From Giesbergeria sp. (lineage in GTDB: Bacteria > Pseudomonadota > Gammaproteobacteria > Burkholderiales > Burkholderiaceae_C), in contig NZ_JAQUCA010000021.1 of assembly GCF_028686475.1 (NCBI RefSeq), forward strand, positions 1-55,620: DNA of 55,620 nucleotides, given 5' to 3'. The notes beneath the pieces are model-generated. The model ran no database searches. It was not told the DNA's origin and was given only the letters and a program-made list of their open reading frames with translations. This document shows, piece by piece, positions 45,146-54,403 of the stretch; within the stretch, counting starts at the first letter, position 1; the number at the start of each line of letters is the position of its first letter. Position numbers and translations under genes: made by a program.

Positions 45146-47338
45146 TTAAGCCGCTGGGCGCAATACGCGGCTGAAGCTGGGCAAACCCGCCAATAAGCGC
45201 TGGCCATAACGGGTTTGTGTTAATCGTCGGTCGTAGCAATAGACATGGGCTTGGTCTTCTTCGCTGCGGATGGCGCGGCCCGCCCATTGCGCTAAACGCA
45301 TGGCAGTGGCGGGCACTACCAGCTCATTGAACGGGTCACGCCCTACGGCGCGTAGCCACTCGGCGCGCGCTTCGCCCACCGGGTCATCGGGTGGGGCAAA
45401 GGGCAGTTTGGTGATAAATACCGATTCACACAAGCTTCCGGGTAAATCCAGCCCCTCCCCAAACGATTGCATCCCAAAGATGATGGATGCTTGCCCAGCG
45501 GCCACGCGCTCGCGGTGGCGTTGCAGCAATTGGGGGCGCGGTAGGGTGTTTTGCACCAACACCAGCGGTAGCAAAGCTGGCGGCAGGGCTTCTACCGCTT
45601 GGCGCATTTGCTCGCGCGAGGTAAATAGCACCAGCGCCCCAGCGCGCACTTGGGCCAAATCAGCCAACAGGGCCGCTACCATTTCTGGGGTAAAGCGGCT
45701 GGCATCTTTGGGGTCGGCATGGGTGGCCACAGCCACCAGCGTGCCTTGGCGTGCGTAGTCAAACGGGCTGGGCACTTCTAGGGTGGTGGTGGCATCGTCC
45801 TCATCTAAGCCGGTTTCGCGCAGAAAAAATCCAAACTGGTCGCCGTTGCTTAAAGTGGCTGAGGTCAATACCGCAGCGCGCACCTGTTGCCACAATTGTT
45901 GCTGCAAGGTGGCCCCCGGTAGCAAGGGGCTGGCATGGGCTTGCAGGGCGATGTATTCGCCATCCATTGTGACGGTAAACCATTTGGCATGGGGGACGGC
46001 GGTAGCGCCCTCATGGGGGGCTGGTTGTTGCAGCAGCCATTGGGTGGTGTTGCAGACGGCTTCTAAGCGCGGTGCCAACATGCCGACTTGGGCATACAGG
46101 GTAGAGAGGCGCTGGGCCTCTTCGGGCTGCTCGCGGATTTTGGCGCGCAGTGCTTTGCCGATGGCACTGAGGCTATTGAGAAACCCCAGCGATTGTTGCC
46201 CCAATTGTTCTAGTGGTGCCAGTAGCGCCTCGGGCAAGATGCCGCCGGGCACGCGCACGCGGGTGGGCATACGGGATTCTGGCGCACCTGTGCGGCCTGT
46301 GGTGGGGCTGGCCGGGCGCAGGGTATCGTCATACACATCCATGATGAGACGGGCCAGGTCTTGCAGGTGCTGGCGCAATTGTGTGGCATGGCCGGGAATG
46401 TCGGCAATCTCAGGGGCTTCAAGGTGGGCGCCCACGCGCGTGGCTTGGTGCGCCAGGCGGTCAATCCAGCGCAGGCGGCTTAAATCCATGCTGCAAGCAA
46501 ATTGCTCTAAGGCGGTGGCGGGCAGGTGGTGCGCTTCATCGAGTACCAACAAGCAGTTGTCTAAATCGGGCAGTACCCGTCCGCCCAAGGTAGAGAGCAG
46601 CAAATCGTGGTTGACCACAATCACCTGCGCGGCCACCAAGACTTTGCGCTGCTCAAAATAGCTACATTGGCTAAACGCCGCGCAGTATTTGCCGGTACAA
46701 GCGCCAGCTTCTGCGGCTATCGGACTCCATACATCGGCGGGTGGGGGCTGGTCTAGGCTGTCGCGGTCACCGTTCCAGGTGTTGTGCGCCAAAGTTTGCG
46801 CCAAACTGCGGTAGTAGTGCAGACGGGCTTCGGTCTCGTGTGCAGGTCGGGTGGCACGGGCGGCGTTTTCTTCTTCCGAGAATAAATCGTCTTCTTCTAA
46901 CGCAAGCGCTCCGCTGCCCGAGAGTTGCTCTAGCTTGAGCTTGCACACATAGCGCCCGCGCCCTTTGGCCAACGCAAACTGGAACGGCTGCGGCATTTGT
47001 GCCAACAGCGTGGGCAAATCTTTGTGGATGAGTTGTTCTTGCAGGGCCACGGTGGCGGTAGAAATCAGCACCCGCGTGCCGCGCGCCAAAGCCACCGCAA
47101 TCGCTGGGGCGCAGTAGGCCAGCGATTTACCTACCCCAGTACCGGCCTGAATCACGGCAATAGAGCGCACGGGCGTGGCCCCTTGCGGCTCGGGTGCGCC
47201 CAAGGTGGCGACACTCAAGGTGTGTGCCACCTGCTGCGCCATGCGCCGCTGGCCGGGCCGACTACGCAGGCCCCCACCCGATTGAACCACCTGATCGAAA
47301 GCTTGCAGCGCTGCGTCTGCCCATTCTTTAGAAGACAT
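45146..47338 (-). CDS. dinG: DinG-family XPD-like DNA helicase
   Basis: A 730-residue superfamily 2 5'-3' helicase. Walker A is IQAGTGVGKSLAY, an iron-sulfur cluster is implied by the Cys set RYVCKLK...GACTGKYCAAFSQCSYF, the DEAH box is LLVLDEAHHLPATAL, and the C-terminal motif VI region is PATAMRLAQWAGRAIRSEEDQAHV. Acts on R-loops, D-loops and G-quadruplexes. ATG 47338 (MSSKEWADAALQAF) is the family start. Divergent from the phasin gene across a 190-nt region. Confidence 0.92.
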   Translation of the reverse strand: MSSKEWADAALQAFDQVVQSGGGLRSRPGQRRMAQQVAHTLSVATLGAPEPQGATPVRSIAVIQAGTGVGKSLAYCAPAIAVALARGTRVLISTATVALQEQLIHKDLPTLLAQMPQPFQFALAKGRGRYVCKLKLEQLSGSGALALEEDDLFSEEENAARATRPAHETEARLHYYRSLAQTLAHNTWNGDRDSLDQPPPADVWSPIAAEAGACTGKYCAAFSQCSYFEQRKVLVAAQVIVVNHDLLLSTLGGRVLPDLDNCLLVLDEAHHLPATALEQFACSMDLSRLRWIDRLAHQATRVGAHLEAPEIADIPGHATQLRQHLQDLARLIMDVYDDTLRPASPTTGRTGAPESRMPTRVRVPGGILPEALLAPLEQLGQQSLGFLNSLSAIGKALRAKIREQPEEAQRLSTLYAQVGMLAPRLEAVCNTTQWLLQQPAPHEGATAVPHAKWFTVTMDGEYIALQAHASPLLPGATLQQQLWQQVRAAVLTSATLSNGDQFGFFLRETGLDEDDATTTLEVPSPFDYARQGTLVAVATHADPKDASRFTPEMVAALLADLAQVRAGALVLFTSREQMRQAVEALPPALLPLVLVQNTLPRPQLLQRHRERVAAGQASIIFGMQSFGEGLDLPGSLCESVFITKLPFAPPDDPVGEARAEWLRAVGRDPFNELVVPATAMRLAQWAGRAIRSEEDQAHVYCYDRRLTQTRYGQRLLAGLPSFSRVLRPAA

Positions 47339-47452
47339 GGGGCAAGTGTGGCACAGACTGCTGGGTACTGGCAAAAGCGACGTTTGTAAAAAAATGCTGC
47401 ACTGCAACATTTTTTGCTTGCAATTTGGCAAAACGGCCTTACCATAACAGTC

Positions 47453-47469
47453 ATGTTGCGCCGCAACAT
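47453..47469. promoter_or_regulatory. palindromic operator upstream of phasin (PhaR-type candidate)
   Basis: ATGTTGCGCCGCAACAT is a perfect 8+1+8 palindrome 62 nt before the phasin start. GCAACATTTTT occurs here and again at 47404-47414. PhaR represses phasin genes by binding GC-A-A rich sites near their promoters; assignment to PhaR is inference. Confidence 0.5.
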
Positions 47470-47530
47470 TTTTCTAAGCCCGGTATGGTTTGGGGTGGCG
47501 CGCAAATTTTTACTTTTTAGGAGTTTTCAC

Positions 47531-48067
47531 ATGCAAACCATCAACGCCCAAGCTATCGCTGACGCTGGCAAAAACGCTGCTGCTGATTTTTCTGCTGCCG
47601 CCACCACCGCTTTCAACGGTTTTGAAAAGCTGGCCGAGCTGAACCTGGCCACAGCCAAGTCGGTACTGACCGGTACGCTCGACTCGCTGCAAGCCGTCGC
47701 CGCTGCCAAGACTCCAGAAGAAGTGCTGGCCGCCCAAACCAATCTGGTCAAGCCCCTGACAGAAAAGGCCACCGCTTACAGCCGCAGCGTCTATGAAATC
47801 GCCTCGGCCACCAGCACCGAACTGAGCAAGTCTTCCAAAGAAAAGATTGCAGAAGCCCAAAAAACCTTCAACAGCTCGATTGAGTCGCTGACCAAAAATG
47901 CTCCTGCTGGCAGCGAAGCCTTTGTTACCGCGTTCAAAAACGCTGCTGCTACCGGCCAACAAGTGCTGGATTCGGCCCAAGCTGCTGCCAAGCAAGCCAT
48001 GAGCCAAGCCGAAGCGCACGTTACTGACGTAGTTGCCAAGACCGTCAAGAGCACTGCAAAGGCTTAA
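47531..48067 (+). CDS. phaP: phasin (polyhydroxyalkanoate granule-associated protein)
   Basis: A 178-residue helical protein (MQTINAQAIADAGKNAAADFSAAATTAFNGFEKLAELNLATAKSVLTGTLDSLQA...) with the phasin_2 pattern and Ala/Lys-rich amphipathic helices that coat PHA granules. ATG 47531 follows AGGAG; the longer frame includes the promoter region. This implies carbon storage as polyhydroxybutyrate. Ends with a terminator. Confidence 0.93.
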   Translation: MQTINAQAIADAGKNAAADFSAAATTAFNGFEKLAELNLATAKSVLTGTLDSLQAVAAAKTPEEVLAAQTNLVKPLTEKATAYSRSVYEIASATSTELSKSSKEKIAEAQKTFNSSIESLTKNAPAGSEAFVTAFKNAAATGQQVLDSAQAAAKQAMSQAEAHVTDVVAKTVKSTAKA

Positions 48068-48104
48068 TCAGCCAGTGTGGGCATAGGCCCACACCCCAAA
48101 ATTT

Positions 48105-48146
48105 GCCATCCGCTGCCTGTTTTGCAGGTGCCGGATGGCTTTTTTG
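48105..48146 (+). terminator. rho-independent terminator after phaP
   Basis: GCCATCCG with CGGATGGC, an inner CTGCC(T)...GCAG stem, then TTTTTT. Confidence 0.85.
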
Positions 48147-48344
48147 ATGGTGGTGCAGCGGTTTGACGCGGTTCTTCGTCGTTTTGTGTGGAACTTGACA
48201 ACATCAAAGACAGCGGTGTGCCAGCGGGCCTGACTGCGGCATGGCCGGTCGCAGCAAGTTTTGCAGCTGCAAGGCCGGGTGCGCGGTACGCTGATGCTGC
48301 CACAGCTCTAACATACAAGCAATAGTTGAGTAAATTACACTGGA

Positions 48345-48392
48345 TTTTAAGCGCTTAAAAAGCGACTCGATTGCTATCAAATTAATAGCTAT
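48345..48392. repeat. palindrome and REP-like element in a 410-nt intergenic gap
   Basis: TTTTAAGCGCTTAAAA (48345-48360) is a perfect 16-bp palindrome. Next to it GCTATCAAATTAATAGC (48373-48389) can form a small hairpin and resembles a short intergenic repeat common in Comamonadaceae. The gap 48147-48558 has no gene; a GGTGTC-ggccct-GACACC hairpin lies at 48494-48511 ahead of the hemerythrin gene. Confidence 0.5.
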
Positions 48393-48558
48393 CAAGAGGC
48401 AAGGATACAAAGAAAAAAACTATTTGCTTGTCCTGCCGATATAGAAATGCACATTTTTTACTTCCCTCTGTCATAGAGCAGGCGTAAAAACGGGGTGTCG
48501 GCCCTGACACCGGATCGACGTTTTTGTGTACATGGTGTCCACCAACGGGAGAACGCAA

Positions 48559-49002
48559 ATGGCTTATTTCCAATGGGGCAACGACATGGCTATTGACAAT
48601 GGCCCGATTGACCAAGACCACCAATTGTTGGTCGAGCAAGTCAATACCTTGCACACCGCCACCGCCGAGGGGCGCGGCCACGAAGTGGTAGGCAGCTTGT
48701 TAGAAGACATCATCCGCGACACCCTCAGCCATATCCGCCACGAAGAGCAGCAGATGGAAGCCTTAGGCTACCCACGTCTGGCAGAGCACAAAAAAGGCCA
48801 CGAGCGCTTTGTGGCCGACTTGCAGCAACTGCGCCAGCGCTACCATGCTGGGGCCATTACGGTGGCCGCACAGCTGTCTTGGTTGTTGCGCGATTGGTTG
48901 TCCATCCACATTCGGCGCTTGGACAAAGAGCTGGCGCGCTTTATTCTGAAAAAGCAGCGCCAAGGCCATGCAAAAGCCTTGGCACTGGCCCACCACCACT
49001 GA
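48559..49002 (+). CDS. bacteriohemerythrin
   Basis: A 147-residue single-domain four-helix protein binding O2 at a di-iron site. Ligands visible in order: His in DQDHQLL, His and Glu in HIRHEEQQM, His in EHKKGHERF (two), His and Asp in IHIRRLDKEL. N-terminal MAYFQWGNDMAIDNGPID is typical. ATG 48559 follows GGGAGAA. Convergent with the CoA-transferase gene. May buffer oxygen or supply it to oxygenases. Confidence 0.93.
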   Translation: MAYFQWGNDMAIDNGPIDQDHQLLVEQVNTLHTATAEGRGHEVVGSLLEDIIRDTLSHIRHEEQQMEALGYPRLAEHKKGHERFVADLQQLRQRYHAGAITVAAQLSWLLRDWLSIHIRRLDKELARFILKKQRQGHAKALALAHHH

Positions 49003-49020
49003 AAGTGGCAGCGTGCCTGT

Positions 49021-50544
49021 TTAGGCGGCGGCTTTCATGCTGCCGGTTTGCACATAGCGGCTGTGCCACGACAGCGCCTCGTCCAGCAGATGCGGCGTGT
49101 GCTGGCCACTGGCCCCTTTTTTGGCGCGGGCCACATAATCGTGCAGTGCTGGGCGGTAGTCGGGGTGCGCGCAGTTGTCAATAATGCGCTGGGCGCGTTG
49201 CGTGGGCGATAAGCCGCGCAAATCGGCCAAACCTTGTTCCGTCACGATAATTTGCACATCATGCTCGGTGTGGTCCACATGCGAAGCCATCGGCACAATG
49301 CAGGAGATGGCACCGTCTTTAGCCACCGAAGGCGTGACAAAGAACGACAGATAAGCATTGCGCGCAAAATCGCCCGAGCCACCAATGCCGTTCATCATGC
49401 CCGAAGCCATGATGTGGGTCGAGTTGACGTTGCCATAAATGTCCGCCTCAATCATCGCGTTCATGGCGATGATGCCCAAGCGGCGCACCAACTCGGGGTG
49501 GTTGCTGATTTCTTGCGGACGCAGCAAGATGCGCTCGCGGTAAAAATCAATGTTTTGGGTAAAGTCGGCCAGCGCTGTTTTACTTAAAGAGATAGCCGTG
49601 GCCGAGGCCGACACCATTTTGCCTGCGCGCAACAAATCCAACATGCCATCTTGCAGCACCTCGGTGTAGCCGGTCAGTTGCTCAAACGGGCTATGCAGCA
49701 GCCCGGCCAGCACCGCATTGGCCACGTTACCCACACCCGATTGCAAGGGCAGCAAGTTGGTCGGCAAGCGGCCTTGCTTCACTTCAAACTGCAAAAAGTC
49801 GATGATGTAGCTGGCGATTTTTTCCGATACCGCATCGGGTGCGGCAAAACGGGTGTCGCGGTCGCCCTGCTGGGTGTGTACCACCGCCACCACCTTGGCC
49901 GGGTCAACGTGCAGATAAGGCTCGCCAATGCGCTCGTGCGGATGCGTCATGGGGATGGGTTTGCGGTGCGGCGGCACGGCAGTGCCATAGTAGATGTCGT
50001 GCATCCCGTCCATTTTTTCTGGCACCTGGGTGTTGACTTCCAAAATCACCTTGTCGGCCAAATCCAGCCAGGTTTTGTTGTTACCCACGGCGGTGGAGGG
50101 AATCAAACGGCCATCGGGCAGCACGCCGGCCACTTCCACTACGGCCACATCCAAATGGCCCAAAAAGCCAAACCAAGCATGTTGCGCTACGTGCGACAGG
50201 TGCATGTCGCTGAACTGCATCTCGCCGCTGTTGATTTTGTTGCGGCAAATCGGGTCCGACTGGAACGGCAAACGCATTTCAATGCCATTGACCTTGGCCA
50301 GCGCCCCATCCAGCTCGGGTGCCGTGGAAGCCCCTGTCCACACACTGATACGGAACGGGTGCCCTTGGGCGTGTTCGTTCTCGATGCGTGCGGCCAGCGC
50401 CAGCGGCACGGCTTTGGGGTAGCCCGCGCCGGTAAAGCCGCTCATGCCGACATTGGCACTGGCAGGAATCAAGGCGGCTGCCTGTTCGGCAGTCATCACG
50501 CGCTGGAGAAAGTCTGGGTAACGAACCCGATTGGCCAAAGACAT
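49021..50544 (-). CDS. acetyl-CoA hydrolase/succinyl-CoA:acetate CoA-transferase
   Basis: A 507-residue family I CoA-transferase. N-domain MSGFTGAGYPKAVP, C-domain with active-site Glu region MNAMIEADIYGNVNSTHIMASGMMNGIGGSGDFARNAYLS, and a C-terminal LRGLSPTQRAQRIIDNCAHPDYRPAL. Comparable enzymes detoxify acetate or shuttle CoA between succinate and acetate in a modified TCA cycle. ATG 50544 (MSLANRVRYPDF) is the family start. Confidence 0.92.
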   Translation of the reverse strand: MSLANRVRYPDFLQRVMTAEQAAALIPASANVGMSGFTGAGYPKAVPLALAARIENEHAQGHPFRISVWTGASTAPELDGALAKVNGIEMRLPFQSDPICRNKINSGEMQFSDMHLSHVAQHAWFGFLGHLDVAVVEVAGVLPDGRLIPSTAVGNNKTWLDLADKVILEVNTQVPEKMDGMHDIYYGTAVPPHRKPIPMTHPHERIGEPYLHVDPAKVVAVVHTQQGDRDTRFAAPDAVSEKIASYIIDFLQFEVKQGRLPTNLLPLQSGVGNVANAVLAGLLHSPFEQLTGYTEVLQDGMLDLLRAGKMVSASATAISLSKTALADFTQNIDFYRERILLRPQEISNHPELVRRLGIIAMNAMIEADIYGNVNSTHIMASGMMNGIGGSGDFARNAYLSFFVTPSVAKDGAISCIVPMASHVDHTEHDVQIIVTEQGLADLRGLSPTQRAQRIIDNCAHPDYRPALHDYVARAKKGASGQHTPHLLDEALSWHSRYVQTGSMKAAA

Positions 50545-50654
50545 AGAAAAGCTCCGCAACTGGTCAAAGCTGCGAATTTTAGCCTTGGGCGGCAAAAAGT
50601 ACGGGTTTTTACTGACAGGGTTTCTACTTACATGGGGCGTAGATTTCGCCAGCA

Positions 50655-50684
50655 ACAAAAAAAGGACGACCAAGTCGTCCTTAT
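50655..50684 (-). terminator. terminator after fumarylacetoacetase gene
   Basis: AAGGACGAC-CAA-GTCGTCCTT; read on the minus strand the stem is followed by TTTTTTT. 46 nt downstream of the stop at 50730. Confidence 0.85.
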
Positions 50685-50729
50685 GGCATCACTAAGACGG
50701 CTACCTAACGAGTAGCCTGCATCTCCGAT

Positions 50730-52055
50730 TTAGCCGTTGCTACGCGCTGGCAGCACCGTGCCCTGGCATTCGCCAAAGCCGATGCGGGCGGCGCCGGGCT
50801 TTTCGCACCAGCCGCGCAAAATCACGGTATCGCCATCTTGCAAAAAGGCGCGTTGCTCATCAGCGGCACCGGGGGCGCTCAGGGTGATGGGGGCGCGGCC
50901 ACCTTGGGTCAGTTCTAGCAGCGTACCGGCTTCGGCGGGCGTGGGGCCAGAGATGGCACCCGTGCCCAGCAAATCGCCCGGTTGCAGGTTACAGCCGCCC
51001 ACGGTGTGGTGCGCCAACATTTGCGCGGCTGTCCAATACTGGTGGCGGAAGCTGGTTTGCGACACGCGCACCGCCTCGGCACCGGCAGCGCTGCGTTGCG
51101 CGGTTTGAATCGCCACTTCCAACTGAATATCCAAAGCACCAGCGGCGTGGTTGCTGGCCGCATCCAAATAAGGCAGCGGCTTGGGCGCCGCCTCGGGGCG
51201 GCTCCAGGCTTGGCGGTAGGGGGCCAGCGCTTCCATCGACACAATCCACGGCGAGACGGTGGTGGCAAAGCTCTTGGACAAAAATGGCCCAAAAGCCTGT
51301 GCTTCCCAAGCCTGAATATCGCGCGCTGACCAATCATTGAGCAAGCAAACGCCAAAAATATGCGCTTCGGCTTGGTCTAGGCCAATCGAATGGCCCAAAT
51401 CATTGCCGGGGCCAATGTAAATGCCCAGTTCTAGCGCGTAGTCTAGGTTTTGGCTGGGGCCAAACACCGGCGCAGTGGCACCAGCGGGCAAAGACTGGCC
51501 CTGCGGGCGGTGGAACGCTTGGCCACTGACACCAATGCTAGAGACGCGCCCGTGGTAAGCCAGCGGCAACCACGCAAAATTGGGCGGCACGGCATCGGCA
51601 CCGCTGTGGGCGGCGTGGTGAATCGAGGTATCAAAATGGGTGTAATCGCCAATTTGGGCCGGCACGTTGTACTCGACCGCCACCTGTGGAATCAGACAGG
51701 TACGCAGGGCATCCACTTTGGGGCCTTCGGCACCCTCTTTGAGCAAATCAAACAGGCCGTGGCGCAATGCCTGCCAAGCATCTGGCCCCAGCGCCATCAG
51801 CACATTGAGGTTGTGGTATGCACCGGCCAGCGCGGCCTCGGCGGCGCGCCCTTCTAGGCAGCCTACCACCACCACGCGCGCCAAATCAATCACTTGGTCG
51901 CCAATGGCAATGCCACCCCGGAAGGCTTCGTCTTCGCGGAAGTGGCGAAAAACAGCTATCGGCAAGTTTTGAATAGGAAAATCGCAGCCGGGTAAATTGG
52001 CCGAAGCCAACCAGCTACGGGCGGCAGGATCATGGGTGTGGTTCAGGGCAATCAT
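50730..52055 (-). CDS. fahA: fumarylacetoacetase
   Basis: A 441-residue enzyme splitting fumarylacetoacetate into fumarate and acetoacetate, the last step of tyrosine/homogentisate breakdown. Metal and active-site segments are visible: GDYTHFDTSIHHAAHSG, YALELGIYIG, LLNDWSARDIQAWEAQAFGPFLSKSF and GTGAISGPTP. ATG 52055 gives MIALNHTHDPAARSW. Homogentisate dioxygenase, usually adjacent, is not here. Divergent from minC across 296 nt without a gene. Confidence 0.95.
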   Translation of the reverse strand: MIALNHTHDPAARSWLASANLPGCDFPIQNLPIAVFRHFREDEAFRGGIAIGDQVIDLARVVVVGCLEGRAAEAALAGAYHNLNVLMALGPDAWQALRHGLFDLLKEGAEGPKVDALRTCLIPQVAVEYNVPAQIGDYTHFDTSIHHAAHSGADAVPPNFAWLPLAYHGRVSSIGVSGQAFHRPQGQSLPAGATAPVFGPSQNLDYALELGIYIGPGNDLGHSIGLDQAEAHIFGVCLLNDWSARDIQAWEAQAFGPFLSKSFATTVSPWIVSMEALAPYRQAWSRPEAAPKPLPYLDAASNHAAGALDIQLEVAIQTAQRSAAGAEAVRVSQTSFRHQYWTAAQMLAHHTVGGCNLQPGDLLGTGAISGPTPAEAGTLLELTQGGRAPITLSAPGAADEQRAFLQDGDTVILRGWCEKPGAARIGFGECQGTVLPARSNG

Positions 52056-52351
52056 GCAAAAAATCTTTCTGAAAGAACAAACAAGCTCAGATAACAGTGG
52101 CACCATGCCACAAGGCCGACACGGCACATTGTGCGGGCAATTAGCGGCTTGCAAAGCCCCATTTTTGGCCTTTTTTGTGTCCTTTTTGCGCGCTCAAGGT
52201 GGGCCTTTGTTACTAAGTGTTTATGGACTGCTGCCAAGCGCCCTAAACCCGTGTCTTAACAGGTGCATCCCAAGGGCGCGCGCGTTACACTTCGCGGCTG
52301 ACAGACGCGCAATCGTCGCCGGTTGTTCTTTTCCCCTCATTTTTCACGCCC

Positions 52352-53122
52352 ATGGCCATAGACACTGCGGTACAGAATCGCGCCAGCTTTGACCTCAAGA
52401 GCGCCTCACTGCCCGTGGTGGCCGTGGTGCTCAAGAGTACCGATGTCGGGGTACTGGCTGCCGAGCTGGCCCAGCGCTTGGCGGCGGACCCCGATTTTTT
52501 TGACAACGACCCCGTGCTGATTGACCTCAGCGGGGTGCGTGACGACACCGGGTCGATTGACTTTGCGGCCCTCAACCAGCTGTTGCGCCAGCACCATACG
52601 GTGCCGGTGGCCGTGCGTGGCGGCAGTGCCGCACAAATGGCCAGCGCCCACAGCGCCGGATTGATTGCGGCCTCCGATGCCCCTGCCCCGCGCGCTCCCG
52701 CTGCGGCTTGTGCCCCAGCGCCTGGCCCCGAAATACGCGAAATCATCCACGAAGTCGTGCATGAAGTCGAAGTGGTGCGCCCAGCCCCCCGCGTGCCCGC
52801 GGTGGTCGTGGACAAACCCTTGCGCTCGGGCCAGCAAGTGTATGCCCGTGGGGCCGATTTGGTGGTGCTGGCGATGGTCAGTTTTGGTGCCGAAGTCATT
52901 GCCGACGGCAACATCCACGTGTATGCCCCCCTGCGTGGGCGTGCCATTGCCGGGGCCAGAGGGGATACCAGCGCGCGCATTTTTACCACCTGCATGGACC
53001 CCCAACTCATCTCTATTGCGGGCATTTACCGCACCACCGAGGTAGCGATTGCCGCCGACGTCGTGGGCAAACCGGCCCAAGTGCGCCTCGATGGCGAAAA
53101 ACTCATCATCGAAGCGCTGTAA
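52352..53122 (+). CDS. minC: septum site-determining protein MinC
   Basis: A 256-residue inhibitor of FtsZ ring assembly at the poles. It has an N-domain (SFDLKSASLPVVAVVLKSTDVGVLAAEL...), a Pro/Ala linker, and a C-terminal beta-helix (LRSGQQVYARGADLVVLAMVSFGAEVIADGNIHVYAPLRGRAIAGARGD) that binds MinD. Operon minC-minD-minE. Confidence 0.96.
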   Translation: MAIDTAVQNRASFDLKSASLPVVAVVLKSTDVGVLAAELAQRLAADPDFFDNDPVLIDLSGVRDDTGSIDFAALNQLLRQHHTVPVAVRGGSAAQMASAHSAGLIAASDAPAPRAPAAACAPAPGPEIREIIHEVVHEVEVVRPAPRVPAVVVDKPLRSGQQVYARGADLVVLAMVSFGAEVIADGNIHVYAPLRGRAIAGARGDTSARIFTTCMDPQLISIAGIYRTTEVAIAADVVGKPAQVRLDGEKLIIEAL

Positions 53123-53187
53123 GGACGGTGCCCACCGGCCCCAGTCTGCCTCTGAATTTTTTATATACCGCACAGGAATTGCACTCC

Positions 53188-54003
53188 ATGACCAAAATTG
53201 TTGTCGTGACCTCAGGCAAGGGAGGTGTCGGCAAGACCACCACCAGCGCCGCGTTTTCTTCTGGTCTGGCCCTGCGCGGTCATAAAACCGCCGTCATTGA
53301 CTTTGATGTCGGGCTGCGTAACCTGGACCTCATCATGGGCTGCGAGCGCCGCGTGGTCTATGACCTGATTAATGTGATTCAGGGCGAGGCCAACCTCAGC
53401 CAAGCCCTGATCAAAGACAAAAACACCGAAAACCTGTTCATTTTGGCGGCCTCGCAAACGCGCGACAAAGATGCCCTGACCATAGAAGGCGTGGGCAAGG
53501 TGCTAAAAGACTTGGCGGAGATGGGTTTTGCTTACATCATCTGCGACTCTCCCGCTGGCATCGAAACCGGTGCCCTGATGGCGATGCACTTTGCCGATGA
53601 TGCGCTGGTGGTCACCAACCCCGAAGTCTCTTCGGTGCGCGACTCCGACCGCATTTTGGGCATGTTGGGCAGCAAAACCCAGCGCGCCATTGATGGCGGC
53701 GAGCCTATCAAAGAGCATCTGCTCATCACGCGCTACGACCCGAATCGGGTAGAAGGCGGCCACATGCTGTCCCTGACCGACATCCAAGATATTTTGCGTA
53801 TTCCGCTCGTGGGAGTGGTGCCCGAGTCGGAAGAAGTGCTGCAAGCCTCCAACCAAGGCTTGCCGGCCATCCACCTCAAGGGCACCCCGGTGGCCGAAGC
53901 CTACCAAGACTTGGTGGCGCGCTTTTTGGGCGAAGACAAACCCATGCGCTTTACCGAAGCAGAAAAGCCCGGCTTCTTTAAGCGCATTTTTGGCGGAAGG
54001 TGA
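53188..54003 (+). CDS. minD: septum site-determining ATPase MinD
   Basis: A 271-residue deviant Walker A ATPase: [37 protein letters not shown], and a C-terminal amphipathic membrane helix (GFFKRIFGG). ATG 53188 follows CAGGAA. It recruits MinC and oscillates with MinE. Confidence 0.97.
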   Translation: MTKIVVVTSGKGGVGKTTTSAAFSSGLALRGHKTAVIDFDVGLRNLDLIMGCERRVVYDLINVIQGEANLSQALIKDKNTENLFILAASQTRDKDALTIEGVGKVLKDLAEMGFAYIICDSPAGIETGALMAMHFADDALVVTNPEVSSVRDSDRILGMLGSKTQRAIDGGEPIKEHLLITRYDPNRVEGGHMLSLTDIQDILRIPLVGVVPESEEVLQASNQGLPAIHLKGTPVAEAYQDLVARFLGEDKPMRFTEAEKPGFFKRIFGGR

Positions 54004-54010
54004 GCTGCAA

Positions 54011-54274
54011 ATGTCTTTGCTCACCTTGTTTTTAGGCGAAAAAAAAACCTCCGCCAATGTGGCGCGCGAGCGCCTGCAAATTATTCTGGCACACGAGCGC
54101 AGTGGGCGCAATGCCGCGATGCCCGACTACCTGCCCGCCTTGCAGCGCGAGTTGCTGGCCGTGATTTCTAAGTATGTGGACATCAACTTGGATGACATCA
54201 AGGTGCATTTAGAGCGCCAAGAAAACCTAGAAGTCCTAGAAGTCAAAATAGAGCTGCCCGAAGCGCTGCGTTAA
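54011..54274 (+). CDS. minE: cell division topological specificity factor MinE
   Basis: 87 residues: [31 protein letters not shown] contains the membrane-targeting start and the MinD-contact helix, and [32 protein letters not shown] is the topological domain. 7 nt after minD. Confidence 0.95.
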   Translation: MSLLTLFLGEKKTSANVARERLQIILAHERSGRNAAMPDYLPALQRELLAVISKYVDINLDDIKVHLERQENLEVLEVKIELPEALR

Positions 54275-54403
54275 GCTGGCCGCTGCCTGAAACAACGCCG
54301 CCCAAGCACTGGTGCGTTGGTACGTTGGTGCGCTCATGCAGGCTACGGAGGACTAAACTGTGCTGGTGCGGTACGATAAAAGCGCCCCACCCCGAAAGCC
54401 TCT

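Noticed and set aside
49651-50715. 354-codon frame on + opposite the CoA-transferase gene
   Set aside because: Antisense shadow of a conserved gene; no ribosome binding site or domain.
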